From: RH2-MAG17b sp035945515
Lineage (GTDB): Bacteria > Acidobacteriota > Terriglobia > UBA7540
Assembly: GCA_035945515.1 (NCBI GenBank)
Contig: DASZAE010000007.1
Location: 1-9,424 of the forward strand
Length of the DNA: 9,424 bases
Direction: 5' to 3'
This document shows, piece after piece, positions 1 to 6,327 of this stretch. How positions within the stretch are numbered: position 1 is the stretch's first letter; the number at the start of each line of letters is the position of its first letter. Position numbers and translations under genes: made by a program. The notes beneath the pieces are model-generated. The model saw nothing but the letters and a program-made list of their open reading frames with translations. It made no database searches and was not told the origin of the DNA.

Positions 1-1672
1 CCTCCGTCGTGACGCCATTATTCATTCCCGCCAGCCCCTCGTTGATCCATTCCGCGAGGTCTTCAATGCTGATCTCCGGCCGGCGCAGCAACTGCGCTCC
101 GGTGAGCGGACCGGGGCCATCAAAGTGACTTTCGTTCATTAGACCCAGCCGGGTGTAAATTTCCTTTCCGGCGCGCGTGCCCGGCTCCAGGCGGGTCTGC
201 AATAGAAAGCGGGTCAGGCGCGAGATGCGCTCCTGTTTTTGCAGAAAGGCGGCATAGTCTTCGGACTTAATCGTCCCCACTTGATGGCCGAGCGGCGTCA
301 GGCGCTCGTCGGCGTTATCGATGCGCAGGTGCAGACGAAACTCGGCGCGCGAGGTGAACATGCGGTAAGGCTCGTCGGCTCCCTTGCTGACCAGGTCGTC
401 AATCAAGATGCCGGTGTAGCCGCGTGTGCGCTCGATCACTATAGGGTCCTTGCTTTGCGCCCGCAACCCGGCATTGATGCCCGCCATGATGCCTTGACAA
501 GCGGCCTCTTCATAGCCGGTGGTGCCGTTGATTTGGCCGGCAAGAAACAGATTTTTGATTTTCTTGGTTTCGAGCCACGGGTTCAATTCCGTCGGCTGCA
601 CCATGTCGTACTCGATGGCATAACCTGGCCGGATCATCTCCGCCCTTTCGAGCCCGGGAATCGAAGCTACCATGCTCGTTTGCACGTCAACGGGCATCGA
701 CGTAGAGAGGCCGTTCACGTAAATTTCGTAAGTGTCCATGCCCTCCGGCTCGAGGAAAAGCTGGTGCCGTGTCTTATCCGGGAATTTCACCACCTTGTCT
801 TCGATCGAGGGGCAGTAGCGGGGACCGATGCTCTTGATCTGTCCGGAATAGAGAGGCGAGCGGCCAAGATTGCTGCGAATAGACTCGTGCGTGATTTCGT
901 TGGTATACGCGATCCAGCACACGGTTTGCGGCTGCGTGATGGCCTTGGTACGGAAACTGAAAGGTGTGGGGACGGGATCGCCTGTCTGCACCTGAAACCG
1001 GTTGAAATCGATGGTGCGGGCGTCTAGGCGCGGCGGCGTGCCCGTCTTGAGGCGGCCAACTTCAAAGCCGAGGCGGCGAAGCGCCTCGCCGAGCATCACC
1101 GCTGGAGGCTCGCCCGAGCGGCCAGCGGGATACGTCTGCTCGCCGCAATGAATAAGCCCGTTCAGAAAAGTCCCGGTGGTGATAATGACTGCGCCCGCTT
1201 CGACGGTACGGCCGTCGCGCAGTTTGATTCCCCGCGCGCATTGGCGCGGGGCGCTGACCTCACGATGATGCGGTACGTCTTCAAGAACTAAATCCACGAC
1301 TTCGGCTTGCTTGATGCGCAAATTGGGCTCGGCTTCAAGCATCTGGCGCATCTTGACGCGATATTGCTTTTTATCGGCCTGAGCGCGGGGCGACCACACG
1401 GCCGGCCCCCGGCTGGTGTTGAGCAAGCGGAATTGAATCCCGACGGCGTCAATGACCTCGCCCATGATTCCGCCCAAGGCGTCCACTTCGCGCACCAAAT
1501 GCCCCTTGGCGATGCCGCCCACAGCGGGGTTGCAGGACATCTGCGCGATGAGGTCGAGGTTGATGGTGTAGAGTGCTGTCTTGAGGCCCATGCGCGCGGG
1601 CGCAACCGCAGCCTCGCAACCCGCGTGCCCAGCGCCCACCACCACCACATCGTATTTCTCGGCAAAACTCAT
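1..1672 (-). CDS. mnmG: MnmG (GidA), tRNA uridine-34 carboxymethylaminomethyl synthesis enzyme, C-terminus cut by window edge
   Basis: FAD-dependent enzyme that works with the GTPase MnmE to install the (carboxymethyl)aminomethyl group at C5 of wobble uridine in tRNAs reading split codon boxes; it is cytoplasmic. The frame is open from the ATG at 1672 to base 1, giving 557 codons of a family usually about 620-630 residues, so roughly 70 C-terminal residues lie outside. Visible marks are the FAD Rossmann motif GAGHAG at residues 13-18, MSCNPAVGG with Cys47, KGHLVREVDALGG, a second conserved Cys at 252 (TVCW), GPRYCPSIEDK, RPGYAIEYD, GQINGTTGYEEAA and EPYRMFTSRAE. The start is set by homology (MSFAEKYDVVVVGAG); GAAGG lies about 10 nt upstream, and an ATG 8 nt upstream runs into a stop after three codons. 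Oddities are Pro25 in the first Rossmann helix, where Ala is usual, and a variable insert near residues 135-150 that carries a GC palindrome. Divergent from the gene at 1896. Identification is certain. Confidence 0.97.
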   Translation of the reverse strand, partial: MSFAEKYDVVVVGAGHAGCEAAVAPARMGLKTALYTINLDLIAQMSCNPAVGGIAKGHLVREVDALGGIMGEVIDAVGIQFRLLNTSRGPAVWSPRAQADKKQYRVKMRQMLEAEPNLRIKQAEVVDLVLEDVPHHREVSAPRQCARGIKLRDGRTVEAGAVIITTGTFLNGLIHCGEQTYPAGRSGEPPAVMLGEALRRLGFEVGRLKTGTPPRLDARTIDFNRFQVQTGDPVPTPFSFRTKAITQPQTVCWIAYTNEITHESIRSNLGRSPLYSGQIKSIGPRYCPSIEDKVVKFPDKTRHQLFLEPEGMDTYEIYVNGLSTSMPVDVQTSMVASIPGLERAEMIRPGYAIEYDMVQPTELNPWLETKKIKNLFLAGQINGTTGYEEAACQGIMAGINAGLRAQSKDPIVIERTRGYTGILIDDLVSKGADEPYRMFTSRAEFRLHLRIDNADERLTPLGHQVGTIKSEDYAAFLQKQERISRLTRFLLQTRLEPGTRAGKEIYTRLGLMNESHFDGPGPLTGAQLLRRPEISIEDLAEWINEGLAGMNNGVTTE

Positions 1673-1703
1673 TTTTCCATTACCTTCGGCCACAAACACG
1701 GTT

Positions 1704-1712
1704 ATTCTAACA
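1704..1712 (-). promoter_or_regulatory. Putative extended -10 promoter element of mnmG
   Basis: Read on the minus strand this is TGTTAGAAT: a TGn extension followed by TAGAAT, one mismatch from the sigma-70 consensus TATAAT. I find no good -35 at 16-18 bp, which is tolerable for an extended -10 promoter. Transcription would start near 1697 and leave a leader of about 25 nt before the mnmG ATG. This is inference from pattern only. Confidence 0.35.
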
Positions 1713-1734
1713 GGTTGCCAGAAAACTTGCCGCT

Positions 1735-1792
1735 GCGTCTTCATTCACCCGCACGACGGCCAAAGTCTCTGCTATGCCAGGTGAACAGACGC
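1735..1792. repeat. Gapped inverted repeat in the divergent intergenic region
   Basis: Left arm GCGTCT (1735-1740) plus TTCACC (1744-1749) is mirrored by GGTGAA (1780-1785) plus AGACGC (1787-1792). That is twelve complementary pairs, interrupted by TCA on one side and C on the other, with a 30-nt centre. It lies just upstream of the proposed mnmG -10, so it could be an operator with two half-sites, or it could fold in RNA. A chance origin is possible. Confidence 0.4.
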
Positions 1793-1885
1793 CTCGCAGC
1801 ACTTCTTAACGTTTTTTTTCGGTCATTCATCGTTAGTCACTCGATAAAGCCGACCGGAACTACGCCGATACGTACTTCGTGTTCG

Positions 1886-1892
1886 AAGGAGG
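1886..1892 (+). promoter_or_regulatory. Strong Shine-Dalgarno for the gene at 1896
   Basis: AAGGAGG is a full anti-16S match. It sits only 3 nt from the ATG at 1896, closer than the usual 5-9 nt. The next in-frame ATG (1917, residue 8) has GGAAG directly abutting it, so 1896 remains the better start. Confidence 0.6.
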
Positions 1893-1895
1893 ACG

Positions 1896-2393
1896 ATGAT
1901 AAGCCGTTCATGGAAGATGGGCGTGACGTTGATGGTGCTGGCTGCGGTTTTCTTCGCTCAATCGTGCTTTCAAGCCGCGCCTTCGCAGCCTGCGCGCGCA
2001 TCTCACAACGCATCTGTGGCATTTCCGCCGGTATGGGTTTCGGAAACAACTCATGCGGTTTATCGTGTGCAAATCGGCGGCGGCGTTTTGCGCGCCGAGC
2101 AGGTAAACACTCCTCCCGAAGTGGCTAAGCAGGGCGCCTACGTGCGGACGGAAGCCCATAAAGCGGGAGACAAATGGGTGGGGAGGAGCCAGGTCTATGC
2201 AAAAATTACGCTGGCGCCGGGCGGGAAGTCTCAGCAATCGAACTGGTGCCATTTGGAAGCTAACATCGAATTTCTCACGCTGACACCCGAACGTATCACC
2301 GGGCGCTCCGAGGCCCCGTTGCAAATGGATATTTCTAAATGCCGGATTTTGAAGAAAGAATGGAAAGATTTCGTATGGATTCCTGCGAAATGA
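1896..2393 (+). CDS. Small exported protein of unknown function
   Basis: I do not recognise a named family. The 165-residue product begins with a basic stretch (ISRSWK) and a hydrophobic segment at about residues 9-22 (VTLMVLAAVFFA), as in an export signal. Cleavage could follow the ARA near residue 36. Cys24 in AQSC is a poor lipobox, so lipoprotein attachment is doubtful. The mature part looks beta-rich, with alternating hydrophobic residues and conserved-looking Trp (47, 94, 117, 156, 161). Two cysteines, Cys118 (NWCHLE) and Cys149 (SKCRIL), could form a disulfide outside the cytoplasm. The TPERITGR segment before the second Cys and the WKDFVWIP end suggest a compact single domain. It is preceded by a strong Shine-Dalgarno and followed after 55 nt by the oxidoreductase gene in the same direction, so co-transcription is possible. 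Good ORF quality supports a real gene; the function is unknown. Confidence 0.8.
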   Translation: MISRSWKMGVTLMVLAAVFFAQSCFQAAPSQPARASHNASVAFPPVWVSETTHAVYRVQIGGGVLRAEQVNTPPEVAKQGAYVRTEAHKAGDKWVGRSQVYAKITLAPGGKSQQSNWCHLEANIEFLTLTPERITGRSEAPLQMDISKCRILKKEWKDFVWIPAK

Positions 2394-2448
2394 GCCGGGC
2401 GCGCAGTCGCCATTTGCAAAGCAACGTAGACAACGATTTGAGGATCAA

Positions 2449-3477
2449 GTGAAAGCGGTGCGGATTCATGAACACGGTAGCCTTGACGTGCTGCGTCACG
2501 AAGACGCGCCCGTGCCGGAGACTCGACCCAATGAGGTTTTGGTCCAGGTCAAGGCTTGCGCTCTTAACCATCTCGACCTGTGGATGCGCGCGGGCGTGGA
2601 GGGCTGGAAGCTTAACTTTCCACATATCCTCGGCAGCGACGTCTCTGGCGTGGTCGCCGGAACTGGACCTCTAACAAGCCGGGTAAAGCCGGGCGACCGT
2701 GTGTTGCTCTACCCCGGTATCAGTTGTGGCCAGTGCGAATTTTGCTGGAAAGGCGCGGATAGCGCATGCCGCTCCTACACAGTTCTTGGCGCGAAAGTGG
2801 ATGGAGGTTACGCCGAATACGTCAAGGCGCCAGAGGCGAACGCCTTGCCCATACCTGGGGATCTGACGTTTGACGAGGCCGCTGCCGTCCCGCTGGTGTT
2901 TCTTACAGCATGGCACATGCTGGTCAACCGGGTTGCGCTAAAGCCCGGCGAGGACGTGCTCATCATCGGCGCCGGTTCGGGTGTGGGCAGCGCGGCCATT
3001 CAGGTAGCCAAGCTTATCGGCGCGCGCGTGATTGCTGTGGCGGGCAGCGATCAGAAGCTGGAGAAAGCCCGCGCTCTCGGTGCAGACGAGGGGATTAACT
3101 ACGCGCGCCAGTCGATTAAAGAGGAGGCGCGCCGCCTCACCACCAAGCGCGGTGTTGACGTGGTTTTCGACCACGTCGGCGAGGCCGTATGGGGAGACTG
3201 CTTCGATTCACTCGCTACGCTCGGACGCTTCGTGACGTGCGGCGTGACTACAGGAGGGCAGGTAACGCTCAATCTTCAGTCGCTCTTTGGCCGGCAGCGC
3301 GCCCTGTTCGGGTCTTTTATGGGGGGCAAGTGGGAACTCATCGAGGTTTTGAAGCATATTGGCGCAGGCAGGCTTAAAGCGGTCATCGACTCGTCATTTC
3401 CCCTCAAGGAAGCGGCCCACGCCCAAAAAAAGATGGAAAGCCGGGATTTTTTTGGCAAGATTTTGCTCCACCCCTAA
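2449..3477 (+). CDS. Zinc-binding MDR-superfamily NAD(P)H oxidoreductase (alcohol dehydrogenase / quinone reductase-like)
   Basis: A 342-residue medium-chain dehydrogenase/reductase, probably cytoplasmic. The start is GTG at 2449 with GAGG five nt upstream; the N-terminus MKAVRIHEHG is typical. The GroES-like half spans about residues 1-130 and the Rossmann half about 135-290. The structural zinc site is complete: Cys93, Cys96, Cys99 and Cys107 (CxxCxxCx7C). Of the catalytic-zinc ligands of classical alcohol dehydrogenases, Cys37 is present, but the GHE motif reads GSD (62-64), so the His is absent and a catalytic zinc is doubtful. The nucleotide motif is GAGSGVGSAA at 174-183. AGS at 198-200 after the second strand resembles NADPH-preferring quinone reductases (inference). 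Other family marks are GGYAEYV, AAAVPLVFLTAWHML, LGAD and FFGKILL. The substrate cannot be read from the sequence; it could be a quinone or enone reductase or an alcohol dehydrogenase. A hairpin follows the stop directly. Confidence 0.9.
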   Translation: MKAVRIHEHGSLDVLRHEDAPVPETRPNEVLVQVKACALNHLDLWMRAGVEGWKLNFPHILGSDVSGVVAGTGPLTSRVKPGDRVLLYPGISCGQCEFCWKGADSACRSYTVLGAKVDGGYAEYVKAPEANALPIPGDLTFDEAAAVPLVFLTAWHMLVNRVALKPGEDVLIIGAGSGVGSAAIQVAKLIGARVIAVAGSDQKLEKARALGADEGINYARQSIKEEARRLTTKRGVDVVFDHVGEAVWGDCFDSLATLGRFVTCGVTTGGQVTLNLQSLFGRQRALFGSFMGGKWELIEVLKHIGAGRLKAVIDSSFPLKEAAHAQKKMESRDFFGKILLHP

Positions 3478-3501
3478 GGCGCACGGTTTATCCGCGCGCC
3501 T
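3477..3501 (+). other. Stem-loop immediately after the oxidoreductase stop codon
   Basis: AGGCGC (3477-3482) pairs with GCGCCT (3496-3501). After one A-C mismatch, CGG (3484-3486) pairs with CCG (3492-3494) around the loop TTTAT. The stem is nine base pairs and begins on the last base of the TAA. No T-tract follows, so it is not a standard intrinsic terminator. It may protect or end the mRNA 3' end, or mark a Rho-dependent site. The rest of the 96-nt gap to 3574 shows nothing else I can name. Confidence 0.4.
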
Positions 3502-3573
3502 AGACGCGCAAAAGAGCGCGACTTCCAGTCGTGCCGAAGAGTCTGCAATCCCGCGTGTTATATTGAAATTCCG

Positions 3574-4503
3574 GTGAAGCCATCCTTCTTCCTCAAACGA
3601 AAAAACGGCATCGAGTGGCTTGTAGCCCCGAATTTGGCTCAATTTCCATGGTTATTGCACGCTTTCAGCACGCGCCGGGGTGGCATCAGCAAGCCGCCTG
3701 CGAAGGGATTGAATCTTGGAGGCTCCCATCGGAATCACCCGCATACCGTCGCCAGAAACCGTCAGATGTTCTTTGGGGCGATTGGCGCAGCCGCCTTCCC
3801 ACTCGCCTTGGTTCATCAGATTCACTCGGCGGAAATCCTCCAAGTAAGCAGATCCGGAAAGCACAAGCTGCAATACTGGCCCTCCGCGTGCAAATCGGGC
3901 GAAGAATGCGCGAGCGTGGATGCGTGCGGCGACGCCCTGATAACCACCGAAGCTCGCCTGCTGCTCTCAGTGCGCACTGCGGATTGCCTTCCCATTCTAG
4001 TGGTGGACCCGGATTTGCGGGTGATTGCCGCCATTCACTCAGGCTGGCGAGGCGCGCTGGCGCGAGTCACGGAGAAGACCATTGGCGAGATGCAGCGGCG
4101 CTTTGGCGCGAATCCGCGGCGGCTGTTCGCCGCGCTTGGACCCTGCGTTCATCCCTGCTGCTATGAGGTCGGCGAAGAAGTCGTTGATGCGTTCTCCGGC
4201 CGGTTCACTGGCAGCGAACGCTATTTCCAGAAAGCTACGGACCTCGGTTCCGGCAAGCGGAGTTTCCCCGGAATGCCTTTTCTCTCGATGGCGCCTCCGG
4301 GCCACGAGCGTCCCACCGGCTCGGGTCTCTGCCTCGATCTTGTTGCCGTGGCCCGCGACCAGCTCAAGAGCGCGGGCGTGCCCGCGTCGCACATCCAGGC
4401 GTCTGATTTCTGCACGTCATGCCGCAGCGATTTGTTCTTCTCTTATCGCAAGGAAGGCAGCGCAACCGGAAGGATGATGACGGTGATTGGGATGAGGGAA
4501 TAA
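3574..4503 (+). CDS. pgeF: YfiH/PgeF-family laccase-domain protein (purine nucleoside phosphorylase, peptidoglycan editing factor)
   Basis: A 309-residue member of the multicopper-oxidase-fold YfiH (DUF152) family. Members are reported as zinc-dependent purine nucleoside phosphorylase/adenosine deaminase enzymes and as the factor that prevents L-Ser entering position 1 of the peptidoglycan stem. The expected metal ligands are all here: His84 in HQIHS, Cys138 in RTADCLPIL and His155 in AAIHSGWRG. Further family marks are HAFSTRRGG (29-37), GLNLGG (45-50), GPCVHPCCYEVG (189-200) and DFCTSCRSDLFFSYR (278-292), ending TGRMMTVIG. It is longer than the roughly 243-residue E. coli protein. The extra length includes a loop at about residues 92-120 with three evenly spaced cysteines (106, 112, 118) and a segment near 212-245. 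The start is GTG at 3574 without a clear Shine-Dalgarno. No in-frame ATG or GTG was seen in the short stretch just upstream, and the next Met is at residue 65, inside the domain. It converges on rlmN with 17 bp between stops. Family assignment is firm; which activity dominates here is not known. Confidence 0.93.
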   Translation: MKPSFFLKRKNGIEWLVAPNLAQFPWLLHAFSTRRGGISKPPAKGLNLGGSHRNHPHTVARNRQMFFGAIGAAAFPLALVHQIHSAEILQVSRSGKHKLQYWPSACKSGEECASVDACGDALITTEARLLLSVRTADCLPILVVDPDLRVIAAIHSGWRGALARVTEKTIGEMQRRFGANPRRLFAALGPCVHPCCYEVGEEVVDAFSGRFTGSERYFQKATDLGSGKRSFPGMPFLSMAPPGHERPTGSGLCLDLVAVARDQLKSAGVPASHIQASDFCTSCRSDLFFSYRKEGSATGRMMTVIGMRE

Positions 4504-4509
4504 CTCTTT

Positions 4510-4534
4510 GGCATCGGCGTTCAACCTGCCTTTT
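4510..4534 (+). terminator. Weak candidate terminator for pgeF, overlapping the rlmN 3' end
   Basis: GGCA (4510-4513) pairs with TGCC (4527-4530), and inside a two-base bulge GG (4516-4517) pairs with CC (4525-4526) around a 7-nt loop; TTTT follows (4531-4534). The stem is short and bulged, so it would be a poor intrinsic terminator, but its place six bases after the pgeF stop between convergent genes fits. Confidence 0.25.
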
Positions 4535-5561
4535 CGTGTGGGTCTTCCAGCATTAATTGCCCGCAAGCGGCGCGCACATCCTGTCCGCGCGAAATGCGAA
4601 TAAAGGCGTTCACTCCACGCTCGGCAAGCACCTCGCGGAACGCCAGCACGCGGCCAAAATCTGGGGGACGAAACGCTAGGCCCGATCCCGAGTTGTAAGG
4701 AATCAGATTAACTTTGGCCCGCATCCCGCCGAGCAGGCAGGCGACGCGGCGGGCATCATCGTTGCTATCGTTCACGCCGTCGAGCATCACATACTCAAAA
4801 GTCAGGCGTTCGCGCGGGCGCAAGGGGTAAGCGCGGCACGCTTCCATCAGATCATCAAGCGGGTATTTGCGGTTGAGCGGCATCAGTGCGGTTCGCTGCT
4901 CGTTTTCGGAGGCGTTGAGAGAGATGGCTAATTTCGGGCGCACCGGCTCGCTTCCTAGATCGCGGATGCGGGGAATGACGCCTGAGGTTGAGACCGTCAT
5001 GCGCCGCGCGGGGATTGCCAGCCCGTCTGGATCTGCCAGCAACCGGACCGATTTCATGACCTGCTCGAAGTTGAGCAAAGGCTCCCCCATGCCCATGAAA
5101 ACAATGTTCAACCTCGCGCCGGCACGGAGCGCCTGATCGCGGAGGATTGAATAAACCTGGCCCGCGATTTCCCCCGCTGCCAGGTTTCGCTTGAGACCCA
5201 TCAGCGCGGTGAAACAAAAACGGCAATCCACCGCGCAGCCCGCCTGGCTTGAAATGCAAAGCGTCACGCGGTCGCGCTCCGGCATAAAAACGGATTCCAC
5301 TGCCTGGCCGTCTGCAAGCTCCAGCAGATAGCGCGCCGCCCTGTCGCGCGAGGGGAATTTCTCCCGCACCACCGGAAGCACGATGTGGAACTTTTCATCG
5401 AGCTGCCGCCGGAAACGTTTCGAAAGGTCGGTCAACAACTCAGCGTTTTCCGTTCGCAGTCCGTAGATGCCGTGAAAGAGTTGCCGGCCGCGGTAACGCG
5501 GCTCGCCGCACGCGACGGCAACGTTCTCCATCTCCACACGGTCCAGGCCAAACAGGTTCAT
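4521..5561 (-). CDS. rlmN: RlmN, radical-SAM 23S rRNA (adenine-2503-C2) / tRNA (adenine-37-C2) methyltransferase
   Basis: Radical-SAM enzyme that methylates C2 of A2503 in the peptidyl-transferase region of 23S rRNA and, in E. coli, A37 of some tRNAs. At 346 residues it has normal length. The [4Fe-4S] cluster motif is CAVDCRFC with Cys109, Cys113 and Cys116. The two catalytic cysteines of the ping-pong mechanism are present: Cys102 in LCISSQAGC and Cys333 in RAACGQL. Other marks are RNLAAGEI, the GMGEPLLN SAM-binding motif at 157-164, STSGVIPRI, LAISLNA and LIPYNSG. The ATG overlaps the stop of the upstream methyltransferase as ATGA (5558-5561), and no good Shine-Dalgarno is visible, which suggests translational coupling. 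It is the last gene of the minus-strand run. Cfr is a paralogue, but chromosomal context next to rlmB and the overall sequence favour RlmN. Confidence 0.96.
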   Translation of the reverse strand: MNLFGLDRVEMENVAVACGEPRYRGRQLFHGIYGLRTENAELLTDLSKRFRRQLDEKFHIVLPVVREKFPSRDRAARYLLELADGQAVESVFMPERDRVTLCISSQAGCAVDCRFCFTALMGLKRNLAAGEIAGQVYSILRDQALRAGARLNIVFMGMGEPLLNFEQVMKSVRLLADPDGLAIPARRMTVSTSGVIPRIRDLGSEPVRPKLAISLNASENEQRTALMPLNRKYPLDDLMEACRAYPLRPRERLTFEYVMLDGVNDSNDDARRVACLLGGMRAKVNLIPYNSGSGLAFRPPDFGRVLAFREVLAERGVNAFIRISRGQDVRAACGQLMLEDPHEKAG

Positions 5562-6319
5562 CGCGGCTTGCCATTTCCTGACAGGTTCCGCTGGCGCGCC
5601 GCTTCATAAAGCACAACCGCCGCCGCCACTGAAACGTTGAGCGACTCAACAGGCCCCAGCAGCGGGATTCCAGCGAGCGCGTCGCAAGTTTCCCGCACCA
5701 GGCGGCGCAGTCCATGGCCCTCGCCACCCATTACCACTGCGCACGAACCGGTGTAATCGAGTTCCAGGTAAGATTTCGCGGCTTCCGCCTCAAAGCCATA
5801 CACCCATACATCTCGTTTCTTGAGGTCGTTCAAAGCCCGCGCCATATTGGTGACGCGAGCCACCTTGAGATGTTCAAGAGCGCCCGAAGCCGCGCGCGCG
5901 ACCGTGGCCGAAAGGCCAGCCGCCCGCCGCTCCGGGATAATCGCGCCGTGAGCGCCCGCAGCCACGGCCGTCCGGATTACTGCGCCAAGGTTTGCCGGGT
6001 CTTCAACCTCATCGAGCGCAATCAGCAACGGCGAGGCTGGGCACTCGAGCAAGCTTTCAAGGTCATCGTAATTTCTTGCCGAGCAAACGGCCACCACGTT
6101 CTGGTGGTGCGAATTCCCCGTCATGCGGTCCAAAGCGTTGCGGGGCGCAAACCGCAGTGAGACGCCTTGCGCACGGCAAAGCTGGATGACCTCCTCCACG
6201 CGCGGCCCGTGATGCCCTTCGGCCACCAAGACGTATTCGATGGGGCGCGCGCCGGCAGCTTCTTTCACGGTGTGAATACCGTAGAGTGTTTCGAGCGGTC
6301 GCGCGTCTTGTTTTGCCAT
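5558..6319 (-). CDS. rlmB: TrmH/SpoU-family RNA 2'-O-methyltransferase, RlmB-like (23S rRNA Gm2251)
   Basis: SPOUT-class methyltransferase of 253 residues, the usual RlmB length. RlmB methylates the ribose 2'-OH of G2251 in the P-site loop of 23S rRNA using SAM. An N-terminal substrate-binding domain (about residues 8-85) opens with LYGIHTVKEA. The knotted catalytic domain then shows the three SpoU motifs: LDEVEDPANLGAVIRTA with Asn110 and Arg116, VVMGGEGHGL with Glu200, and IPLLGPVESLNVSVAAAV with Ser226 and Asn228. The ATG at 6319 lies 8 nt after the glmS stop with no Shine-Dalgarno, so re-initiation by ribosomes from glmS is likely. The stop overlaps the rlmN start. The tRNA Gm18 methyltransferase TrmH and other paralogues are alternatives; the YGIHTVKEA opening and length favour RlmB. 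Confidence 0.9.
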   Translation of the reverse strand: MAKQDARPLETLYGIHTVKEAAGARPIEYVLVAEGHHGPRVEEVIQLCRAQGVSLRFAPRNALDRMTGNSHHQNVVAVCSARNYDDLESLLECPASPLLIALDEVEDPANLGAVIRTAVAAGAHGAIIPERRAAGLSATVARAASGALEHLKVARVTNMARALNDLKKRDVWVYGFEAEAAKSYLELDYTGSCAVVMGGEGHGLRRLVRETCDALAGIPLLGPVESLNVSVAAAVVLYEAARQRNLSGNGKPR

Positions 6320-6327
6320 TTGGATGT

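Larger units (their letters stand above)
1673..1895. other. Divergent intergenic region between mnmG and the exported-protein gene
   Basis: No convincing gene lies in these 223 bp. They hold an extended -10 for mnmG, a gapped inverted repeat (1735-1792), a run of eight T on the plus strand (1812-1819) and a Shine-Dalgarno for the gene at 1896. For the plus direction the best -10-like hexamer is GATAAA at 1843-1848, but the hexamer 17 bp upstream (CGGTCA) is a poor -35, so I do not call that promoter separately. Confidence 0.7.

Noticed and set aside
239..1027. Long plus-strand ORF of 262 codons.
   Set aside because: It lies opposite mnmG, whose full-length homology covers the same bases; its product has shadow-like composition and no recognisable motif.
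1671..1680. Alternative mnmG start at the ATG at 1680.
   Set aside because: It is in a different frame and meets TGA after three codons (ATG GAA AAA TGA).
1812..1819. Run of eight T on the plus strand, as in an intrinsic terminator.
   Set aside because: No stable stem immediately precedes it and no plus-strand gene ends upstream.
2319..2419. 10-bp inverted repeat, TTGCAAATGG at 2319-2328 and CCATTTGCAA at 2410-2419.
   Set aside because: The arms are 81 nt apart, one lies in coding sequence, and there is no associated element; probably chance.
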